A stretch of DNA of 64,000 nucleotides from Watersipora subatra (taxonomy: Eukaryota; Bryozoa; Gymnolaemata; Cheilostomatida; Watersiporidae): positions 11,947,369-12,011,368 of the forward strand of contig NC_088711.1 in the NCBI RefSeq assembly GCF_963576615.1, written 5' to 3'. The translations under genes and the position numbers were made by a program. The notes beneath the pieces were generated by a model. That model ran no database searches. It was not told the origin of the DNA and saw only the letters and a program-made list of their open reading frames with translations. Below, piece by piece: positions 56,022 to 64,000 of this stretch. Position 1 is the stretch's first letter; every line of letters starts with the position of its first letter.

Positions 56022-56353
56022 CATCTTCTCCAATCATCCCAAAGGCCTCTTTAATCGAAAAGCGTACACAGTTAGAATTTGAGCTTTCTATGCACACCCC
56101 TTACGGGCTGGAAATTCTAAAAAACACTATATTTATTAGTAAAAATTGCTTTTCATGGTTTTCAGAACGTTTTAAATACTCTTTATATAAAAATTGGAGA
56201 ACAGTTCAAGCAATATTATTGGATGGTCAAGAAAAGTCGGAACTTGGTACTTCTAATATGGAATGGAAGGAGGCAGCAGTCAAGATCTTTCCATTTTCAT
56301 TGTGGAAACATTTTGACTGGAGTATTATTCGCCTACATGCTGCTCTGCATTAA
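56022..56353 (+). CDS. Candidate exon, open copy, unit 3
   Basis: A pyrimidine-rich tract ending gatag precedes an open frame of about 110 codons to TAA (SSPIIPKASLIEKR, WRTVQAILLDGQEKSEL, IRLHAALH). An in-frame ATG lies six bases before the exon border here but reads ACG in unit 1. Not recognised. The unit-1 version has a stop after about 52 codons, and unit 2 has lost it. Confidence 0.4.
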
Positions 56354-56539
56354 CAGTATTAGTCGACTGTATGACAAGATTTAGCTACTAAGGGAGATAT
56401 TAACAGCTGTACACAGGTCTAGAGAGGAAGGTTTAACAAGCTTGTTAAACATTTCATAATTATCCGTGTTTGCACGAGTAGCCAACACACAAAATTATTT
56501 CCAAATCACTTCATGCGCGATTTTAATTTTGGTAAGAAA

Positions 56540-58080
56540 CTTTTATTACTTTGAGAAATATATATATATAGAAGATAGATAGTCAGTATAAACAAGCACT
56601 GGAACTTTGGACAAGTGTAAAAGGCCAAGTGACCTACGGGCTCTTTTTGTGTAGTCACTGAAGCCTCACCACTAACTACTCCCTTCTAGATGTGAGTGAA
56701 CTTAAAGCTGCAGATAGTTTGATTCAATTCATCCTTCGGTAAACCAGTCAGCAAGTAGCATATACTGAGGTTGTAGGGGAAACTGGTCAACCAGAATTAG
56801 CTTGGTACGGAAAACACATGACTTAGCTGTTTACCCCACTGTTGCATTCTGTACACTCCTGTATTCGGTACGCTGATGTATTCTGGGAACTGATGTATTC
56901 TGTATGCTGATGTATTTTGTACACTGATATATTCTGTATACTGTCGTATTATATACACAGTTACATTATTCACAGATTTCTGATGTGATTAGACCTAGAG
57001 TTCAGCTATGACTGTCTAAAACAATTTGTTTTTGAGTTTGTTCTACATTTCGTTTGGCACAGTGCAATTTTGCCAAGACTTTATCCTCTAGGAGTCTAGA
57101 TAATCAGAATGTGGTGACACATTGAAGATTCTACACTTGTTCCAATCTAGAACAAATCTGTATTGTAATAACAGCCCAACTCCTAGAGACACCCACAACT
57201 AGCCTGAAATAATCACTCAGCCACGCTAATACAATATGAACACTAATATTCATGCAACAGTTTTAGTGCCTGGGCTAGGGCTTAGCATCAGTTAGTTGAG
57301 AAACGCTACTGTAACGCACCATATCACCAATATTTACTTTATGTTACGAACCAGTTCAATCGGTAAGCGGTAATTGGTCCTAAAACAACAATACGCCACT
57401 TGTCTGATAGTGTTAGTATCATAGTCAAGGGTAGTTCAATCCTTATCATCGAATCTACGAATCTACGAATCTACGCAGACATTTTGCTCACTCAGCTATA
57501 ACCGAGCAGAAGCAGCGAGCCGCTCAACAGATCACAACGGTAAGTTTGCTACAATAACACTTTTACTAGTCAATCTAGAGTAGTTGATCGCTCATTGACA
57601 TTTTTTGAGGCAGTCAGCAACATCTACTCAAAAGCATTGTCAGACTCCTAAACATAAACTGAGACTTTTTAAGCTATATTCGTTGGTGAGAGCAACTTGA
57701 TTACATCTAATATCTCTATAATACTATTTGCATTTTATTGGAACTGCCCTAACATAAGGTTGGACTTACAAAGGACAGATATACAGCAGCATGTTCAATC
57801 ATGATCATATCTAGTCGCTTCTATTGTACTCTCTGTATGCTTAATGTGGCTTAGAGGCTTCTTCTGTACTTGTCATGACTTATAGCCTTCTGTCGTACTT
57901 GAAGTGACATGAAGTTTTGTTGTACTTGATATGACTTACAGGCTTCTCTTGTACTTGACATGACCTGAACACTTTCAAAACATGTCAAGTAACTGACTTG
58001 AAGCCCATCAATTTCAAGAAACTAACTCTAAGTTGGAGCTTTAATCAAAGAAAAATATAGAAAATTCTTAATAGCGCACA
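56540..58080. other. Duplicated non-coding sequence, unit 3
   Basis: Jumps at about 56550 from the equivalent of 13105 directly to that of about 15830, so the inverted-repeat arm and most of the dispersed repeat are deleted. It then follows unit 1 to the minisatellites. No gene seen. Confidence 0.45.
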
Positions 58081-58084
58081 CTAC

Positions 58085-58560
58085 TCATTTACTCTACACA
58101 CTGTTGTATTCTGTATACGGATGTATTCTGCGCACTGATGTACTCTACACACTGTTGTATTCTGTACACTGATGTGTTTTGTACACTGATGTATCCTGTA
58201 CACTGATGTATTTTGTACACTGACATATTTTGTACGCTGATACATTCAACACAGATGTATTTTGTATACTGATGTATTCTGTGCACTGATGTATTCTGTA
58301 TACTGATGTATTTTGTATACTGATGTATTCTGGGCACTGATGTATCCTGTGCACCAATTTATTCTGTACACTGATGTACTTCGTACACTGATATATTCTA
58401 CACACTGATATATTCTACACACTGATGTATTCTGTGTACTGTTGTATTTTGTACACTGGGGTATTCTGTACACTGATGTAATCTGTACACTGATGTATTC
58501 TGTGTACTGATGTATTCTGTAAACTGATATATTCTTTACAGAGTTCTTTAACACATTCTT
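58085..58560. repeat. 17-bp minisatellite upstream of the unit-3 caspase gene
   Basis: Same unit as 18500-19030, about 28 copies. Confidence 0.85.
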
Positions 58561-58566
58561 CATTGT

Positions 58567-58617
58567 TACATGGTAAGTTCATTGGCAAACCCTGTTAGCC
58601 AATGAACTTACCATGTA
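58567..58617. repeat. Perfect hairpin, unit 3
   Basis: Same 20-bp arms as 19049-19099. Confidence 0.85.
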
Positions 58618-59060
58618 TTATATCACCTTTAGTGTATCATCTATACCGTATCACATATAGCATATCACTAGTAATATATCACCTGTAGCGTATTGCCTGT
58701 TGCGTATCACCTGTAATATATTACCTGTAACACATCACCCGTAACATATCGCCAGTAGGGTATCACCTGTAACATATCACCTATAGTGTATCACCTGCAA
58801 TATATTCCCTGTAACGTATCACCTAGCATATCACTTGTAGGGTATCACCTGTAGTGTATCCCTTGTAGTGTATCACCAGCAGGGTATCACCTGTACCGTA
58901 TCACCTGTAGCGTATCGCCTGTAGCATACCACCTGCAGCGTATCACCTGTAGAGTAGCATCTGTACCGTATCACCTGAAAGGTATCTATCACCTGTAGCG
59001 TATCACATGTAGTTTACTACCAATAGCATATCACCTGTAGTGTATCACTTGCTGTGTACA
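58618..59060. repeat. 14-bp minisatellite abutting the unit-3 caspase gene
   Basis: Same unit as 19100-19480, with several additional copies near 58920-59000. Confidence 0.85.
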
Positions 59061-59081
59061 AGAAATGCATTGTTGCAGACT

Positions 59082-60626
59082 ATGGACAGTTTAACGCCAG
59101 ATTTACAAAGTGGATGTAGACAAGAATTAAAAGACTTGCATGAAAAGGTCATAGCAAGTGTGCGACGCGGGTGTGCTAAAACCCTGAAAGACCTTCTCCA
59201 ACCTTTTCGACGAACAAAAAATTGTTATATACTGCTTTCTCGGATTAGTAAGACTGGCCAATTCCCTCTACACTATTCTATCAATGAGATGGTGTGTGAG
59301 GACGGAGAGAAAACTGACAGACTAGACATAGTACGTGTCATCATAGATAGCCTGAGACAAGAGGATCGGTACAGACACTTTGAGCTACAGGATAAACTGA
59401 ACTCGCATACTGCTTTACACACAGCAGCAGTAAATGGTGAGGTGGAAGTCATCAGAGAAATTCTGGATTCCATAACCAGCATCGAGCAACAAAAATTGAT
59501 AGACAGGCGTGACAAACAAGGACGAACCGTATTGGATTGTACCAACAAAAGGGAGATCAAGGACTTTTTTAAAACTTTTGAGAACAGACAAGTCATGCCA
59601 GATGACAACAGCAGTGATGATGGATGGACAGCCTTGAATTACGATGATCTGGTGTCTCACCCTGAACAACGTGTACATCCAGAAGAGATGATTCCTTGGC
59701 TATGGGGGAAAGATGAAGGAGCGGGTACACAAAGGTTTCACCCCGAAACGGTAAATGCTGAAACCGCTTTCAAGTACTTTGATGAAATGCTCAAATTTGT
59801 TAAGGCAGAGAATAGCTACGATGTTTTAATGGATGAGTTGAAAAATTCTGACGGTCATACTATCCTTCATCTTGCAGTAATTCACAGACAAGATCATTTG
59901 GTCAGGAAATTGCTCAAAATGCTTCCGAAATCTGAAAGCCTTCAGAAATTGATATTGATGCCATGCGGAAAAGGAAAAACATCACTTCACTACGCGAGTT
60001 TAACGAATTCGTTATCTGTCGTAAACCTCCTTCTAGAGCACTGCACGGGAGTACGACGGTGGCGCTTGTTGTCAGCACGTTGTCTCGAAGGAAAGACTGC
60101 TTTACATTATACTTGCCAAGTTGATTCTCTTGATATCGCTCGATCACTTTTACACCATTCAGGTGAGAATGACTGGGAGTTGGTTTGCGCAAATTCAAAA
60201 AATCTTGCGTGTAAAAGTGCAAAAACAGAAATGAGCATGTTACTGAAGCGGGTAGAAACACACTATTGGAAAGCGATATACAGGCGTCCTACGACTCACA
60301 TATTTTATAACACCTTCGATGACTATCCGCCGCGTACAAAACGACAGGGAGCAGAAGAAGAGAAAGATCAAATGGTAGAAGCATTTATCAACTTTGGTCA
60401 GCAGCCGCAGGTGCATTGTGGGTTCACAGAAGAAAAGTTACGAAGTGAAATTGCCAAAACAATTCAGGCTGAGGGGGAGCACATTTCGGGAATAGTTGTG
60501 GTTCTTATGAGCCATGGCGAAGAGTACATAGTCTACGATGAGAACTACAGAGAAATTAGGCTTCAGAGCATTTTGAATATTCTGTGCCACAATGACTTGC
60601 TCAAAGGCAAACCAAAGGTAAGATAG
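59082..60626 (+). CDS. Ankyrin-repeat / caspase p20 protein, unit 3 (lacks catalytic-cysteine exon)
   Basis: 514 codons from ATG 59082. Very close to the unit-1 protein: six ankyrin-type units, then the p20 core with KRQGAEEEKD, LMSHGEEY (catalytic His) and NDLLKGKPK at the donor (GTAAGA from 60618; read-through gives VR and TAG). Differences include NCYILL, EQRVHPEEM and DYPPRTKRQG. No stop or frameshift. Beyond the donor the dispersed repeat starts within about 30 bp, and neither QACRG nor a p10 domain was seen up to the window end, although a distant exon past 64000 cannot be excluded. Confidence 0.8.
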   Translation: MDSLTPDLQSGCRQELKDLHEKVIASVRRGCAKTLKDLLQPFRRTKNCYILLSRISKTGQFPLHYSINEMVCEDGEKTDRLDIVRVIIDSLRQEDRYRHFELQDKLNSHTALHTAAVNGEVEVIREILDSITSIEQQKLIDRRDKQGRTVLDCTNKREIKDFFKTFENRQVMPDDNSSDDGWTALNYDDLVSHPEQRVHPEEMIPWLWGKDEGAGTQRFHPETVNAETAFKYFDEMLKFVKAENSYDVLMDELKNSDGHTILHLAVIHRQDHLVRKLLKMLPKSESLQKLILMPCGKGKTSLHYASLTNSLSVVNLLLEHCTGVRRWRLLSARCLEGKTALHYTCQVDSLDIARSLLHHSGENDWELVCANSKNLACKSAKTEMSMLLKRVETHYWKAIYRRPTTHIFYNTFDDYPPRTKRQGAEEEKDQMVEAFINFGQQPQVHCGFTEEKLRSEIAKTIQAEGEHISGIVVVLMSHGEEYIVYDENYREIRLQSILNILCHNDLLKGKPKVR

Positions 60627-60644
60627 ATATCTAGATTGGTATAT

Positions 60645-61830
60645 AAATATACTAGCTGTATATTGGACAACTTGGACAAAAAATGGATTTGTATTTAACA
60701 TATAACAACATTTGCCATTCTAAATTTCAAACTGCATATCATGAGAAGCGTTTTGTGTAATTGAAATAAATTAAGAGAGAAAATAAAAACACATGTAAAG
60801 GTTTTCAAACTTTGTCAAACAGCTGTAACTTTCAAACTTCATATCATGAAGAAAAAGTTTTGTGCAGGAATTTTTAGTTTTTAGTTTTTTTATTTTCAAC
60901 TACTAACATGTAATTAAAAATAAATAAAAGAACTGTAGAGGTTTTCAAACAAATGTAAATTTATTAATTTAATAACTTGAAAGAAGTGTTTCGTTGAAAT
61001 AAATTAGAAGGAAAAATAAAAATGTAAAGGCGTTTAAATGTAAATGTGAAATCATTAGCAAGTAATAGCTAAATATACTCTATTTCGCTACGACTACAAT
61101 CAAAAATTACTTGGTATACAATTATATGATTTCAGTTCGTTTCAGTGTTGGCATGCAAAAATTGGCATGTAGGCTAATATCGTAGGCTATAGATGTACAT
61201 AGGGTGGTATGGAAACCCATAGTCATTATCTAATGCAGTCACCTTCTAGTAAAAATCATCATCATTAAAAATAGTACCAAAATACTATGTTAACCTTAGT
61301 AACTATAGGTACCTACAATGACTTTACCACATTTTGTGGTTATGATCTGTGGGCCCAAGATAATATAACATTACAATGTATTATGTGAAGAATTTTTACC
61401 TTCGAGACAGACGTGTAACATAAATACTGAAACTAACTTAAATGAATTTAGTTCACTAAACACATACTTGAAAGAAGTTTTAGTGTGTATTTTAATAAAC
61501 TTCAAACTTTTAACATTAATTTTATCATTGCTAAACGTTTTTATTATAACGGATACCGGATATACCGTATAACGGTTACGGATAACTCGCCATGGCAAGT
61601 TCAGCGACGTATATTTTTTTAATAACGTATATAATCAGTACACAGATCACCAAATTTTAAATTCGAGATAAATTATTGTCGATATCGTTGGGCGGAATCA
61701 ATTAGCCCTAACGAAAAAAAACCAAGAAGAATTGTGTCGCATAAACTTAGGTCCTAAAATATTTCCTAACAGAGGCATCGTAACGTGTGGGCGCAAGCGT
61801 GTAGCTAACATAATTAGCATGCGCATGGGG
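60645..61830 (+). mobile_element. Dispersed repeat family copy downstream of the unit-3 caspase gene
   Basis: Counterpart of 21073-22290 with an uninterrupted aataacgtatataatcag site near 61620. The tRNA-like tail is missing. Confidence 0.6.
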
Positions 61831-61849
61831 TATATGCATAGATATATAT

Positions 61850-62337
61850 ACCTAGATTGGCCAATAGGGAAAAAGCCTGTCAGACCTAAATAGCACGACG
61901 CAACGTCGCTGTATTGTACCTCACGCTTGACTGCACTGCTGTTTACAATGAATCTAATGGGAAGAAGGTAACAAAATTACATTTATTTTCACATAAAAAC
62001 CTTCTTGTATACATAATCCAGTAAACTAAAGCAATTCTGTGATAATCTCTGATAACCACCATAGATTAAAACTATAAAAGCTATGAATTGTTGCACACAA
62101 ATCATGAGCCATTATGGCTTTATTTGCAACCCTCTCTTATCCCCATTCTCTCTTTTCCCCTTCTCCAAAGAATAAGTTAGAAGGGGAAAAGAGAGAAGGG
62201 GAATGGAGAGGGGAGGGGAAATAGCCCACCCACTCAAAGAGCCAGACCTTGGCTAGGTAAATAGACTAATATGCTGAACTAAACATGACTAAATATGATG
62301 AGTATGCAAGTATGTCTGAAGTCAAAAATGAGACAGA
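61850..62337. other. Unique sequence right of unit 3
   Basis: No gene was seen. It contains the polypyrimidine/polypurine hairpin listed separately. Confidence 0.45.
62141..62202. repeat. Polypyrimidine/polypurine inverted repeat
   Basis: CCCCATTCTCTCTTTTCCCC followed by TTCT is mirrored by AGAAGGGGAAAAGAGAGAAG across a 14-nt loop. Arms are about 23 bp with one mismatch, and strand asymmetry of purines is almost complete. Confidence 0.8.
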
Positions 62338-62775
62338 ATGATTATTTTACAGCTGGCTAGGTCACCAAAGCTGAAGTGTAATGATTGTATCATTAGCATC
62401 GTGGATGTTACCAACGTTGATGTAAACCAAGCAACGAATTCCCTAATTACAGTTAAGAATCAGGGTGGCTTGACTTTGTCTTCGCCTGTGGTGATTGAGG
62501 TTTGCAACCACAGCGAGAAAGCGACAAGAGTGTTGCTTAGTAGTGCTGGATTGATGAAAAACTTTGCCAGGCTAGCACTAATTGCCACCACTAAGAAGCC
62601 AGTCACGAAAGGACAATACCAAGTTATTTGTACAATATGCATAAGCAAGTTAAAGGTTGACTTGCAACAAAATTCACATTGCAGTTATTTGGCGTCATAA
62701 GATTCACCATGCCTTACTCTGTTGTGTTGTAAGTGTGAAATATATGAGAAGGTGATTACAAGCTCTTAAAAGCTA
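62338..62775 (+). pseudogene. C-terminal fragment of a THAP/P-element-type transposase
   Basis: The frame (ATG at 62338) contains VKNQGGLTLSSPVVIEVCNH, matching the GGL..PS..v......aE pattern near the end of P-element/THAP9-type transposases. It reaches TAA at 62698. The same frame continues with DSPCLTLLCCKCEIYEKV, resembling the family's final DsH...l...i...Y..iR block, then stops. The 62648-62775 part is the sequence duplicated as arms of the fold-back elements at 8142 and 50443. The catalytic RNase-H-like core is absent. Confidence 0.55.
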
Positions 62776-62784
62776 AAAACCTAT

Positions 62785-63060
62785 ACAGTCATACTTCAAC
62801 TTACGAGCTTAATGCGTTCCGAGACTGAGCTCGTATGTTAATATACTCGCATGTTGGTCCAATTTATTTATATATCGAACAATTAAATATATATTGCTTG
62901 GTTTCCATACTCTAAAAATGCAAATAAAACACTCAAAACAAGATATTGTAACAGAAAGAAGATGTTGGTTATTGTCATAATTTACCACATGCTTTCAAAA
63001 AGCAACAATCAAAAAATAATACAAGGAAATGTGATTATTTAAAATGTAAAATTAAATACA
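62785..63060 (+). mobile_element. Possible TIR-element end
   Basis: Sequence starting cagtcatacttcaacttacg with repeats of gagctcgtatg and tactcgcatg looks like the left end of a small inverted-repeat transposon. No matching right end was found. Confidence 0.3.
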
Positions 63061-63162
63061 TACAATAGCAGCTAATGCTAGCATTTGCGAGAGAGGGAGA
63101 TATAAGTTATCCTTCATTACAACAGTTGTCTTTGATAAATTTGAATTTTATCAATCAATGTC

Positions 63163-63358
63163 TTAAAAGACAAACTCTAATGTTGGTATGGTATTGGCCT
63201 TCAATCTAGCTTTTTTCCCAATACCAGGTGATACTTGGTAGCTGTCACTCGTGAAGTGGTCTGAACAAAGTACAGAAGATTTACTTGGGGTCCACTGTTC
63301 TCGTCTCACTGCTTTAATCCAGGCATCCTTGCGATCAGCAGCAGTAGGAAAACTTAAC
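63163..63358 (-). pseudogene. THAP zinc-finger domain, C-terminal part
   Basis: On the minus strand FPTAADRKDAWIKAVRREQW is followed by TPSKSSVLCSDHFTSDSYQV and later LKANTIPTLEF. This is the THAP pattern (FP, W, A, W.PSK, LCS.HF, LK..A.PT) with one Cys and the His of the zinc site. The first two Cys should lie in an upstream exon: an AG precedes the frame (63358 side), and a remnant reading LKSFHHLT before GTTAGT lies at about 63430-63455, but its Cys residues look eroded. THAP domains bind DNA in host factors and in P-type transposases. Given the transposase fragment next door, a transposon origin is likely. Confidence 0.6.
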
Positions 63359-63459
63359 AAGTAATAAAAGATACATACAATTAGTGGTGTTTTTTGCTCA
63401 TTGGATTATTGACTTTTTCCCTTTGAGAAGTGTAGCACTAACCTTGTCAAATGATGGAA

Positions 63460-64000
63460 ACTTTTAAGCCTGATTATAGCCAAAGATAACCATGCTCCAA
63501 GCCATGCTCATGTAGTATGTTCATGAATTCTCCCAACGATTAGCAGGGTGAATGTTTGTTATATTGTCCTACCTGTGGAAGCTTTTCTCTGGGCATTTTC
63601 TTGGATAATTGGAACATCCAAAAGCAATGCAGCAATTCTTACTAGTCCTCTCAGATGACTGTGAGCTTGATGAATAATGGTGAGATCGCTGCCAAAATAG
63701 CAATGAATATGAATTCCATTCTGACTTAGTGATTTATAGCAAGATGGTAACCAAATTAATGACTCAAGCATCACAAAGTAGCAGTATTACACAAGCAGCT
63801 CCTTGGGCAAAGTTAAGGAAACCTTCCAAGAGAGAGTCAATCAGTTAATGAATCAAACAAGTTGAAGTTGATAGTAACTTGACAAACAATGATGTCTGCT
63901 GATTTGATTGTCTTCAATAATTTTTTCAAAGTGTCAAATATGGGGAAAATATGTCCCCTATTGGTATGAAAACTGTTCTAGTTTTTACTATAAAGCCTTA
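63460..64000. other. Unassigned right edge
   Basis: A minus-strand frame (63774-63559) has no recognised domain. It could be an exon of the THAP-bearing element, but there is no motif to support this. Confidence 0.3.

Larger units (their letters stand above)
45985..61850. repeat. Segmental duplication, unit 3 of 3
   Basis: Collinear with unit 1 from about 3230 on. The left border lies in a LINE 3' UTR that is more complete here than in units 1 and 2, so recombination in that repeat may have made the junction. Confidence 0.8.

Noticed and set aside
62648..62775. C2H2 zinc-finger half (CCKCQMCGKV-like) in the fold-back arms
   Set aside because: The frame is continuous with the P-type transposase fragment upstream, and the His pair is missing; a transposase C-terminus explains it better.

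Overview
This looks like nuclear DNA from an AT-rich invertebrate animal, not a bacterium. Open frames are bounded by splice-like donors and acceptors. There are metazoan domains (ankyrin plus caspase p20, a neuromodulin-like IQ protein, THAP). Transposons of at least six kinds and many minisatellites are present. The species cannot be fixed from the sequence; a spiralian such as a bryozoan or mollusc is only a guess.

The backbone is one gene-bearing segment present three times in the same orientation: unit 1 (about 1954-22830), unit 2 (about 32778-45420) and unit 3 (about 45985-61850). The intact order within a unit is: a LINE tail, a CCAAT-rich minisatellite, a 76-nt candidate exon, a 116-119 aa ORF, a tandem array of about 42 bp, a candidate terminal exon, a fold-back element, the exons of an IQ-motif protein, another candidate exon, a dispersed repeat with a tRNA-like part, a 17-bp minisatellite, a perfect hairpin, a 14-bp minisatellite, and a large ankyrin-caspase exon. 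The three ankyrin-caspase frames (19504, 43349, 59082) are all open. All stop at the same splice donor just before the exon that should carry the catalytic cysteine, and no such exon was seen downstream. The IQ gene looks intact only in unit 1. Unit 2 has lost it by deletion. In unit 3 it carries a hAT-type insertion and a frameshift.

Between units 1 and 2 (about 22860-32770) lies a nest of mobile elements: a tRNA-like SINE, a decayed R2/NeSL-like retrotransposon, a non-autonomous LTR element holding gag and protease only (5-bp target duplication ATATT), a rearranged Penelope-like element with GIY-YIG endonuclease, and perhaps a solo LTR. The right edge (62.3-63.8 kb) holds pieces of THAP/P-type transposons. 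The left edge (1-1.9 kb) holds a TA-flanked inverted-repeat transposon.

Because the unit is repeated, several insertions can be checked against an empty site inside the window: a LINE at 5657-6488, a TA-flanked element at 14637-15415 and a hAT-like element at 52459-53583. The oddest structure is a run of about a dozen interlocking palindromes (42901-43257) directly upstream of the unit-2 ankyrin-caspase gene, where the other units have a plain minisatellite.
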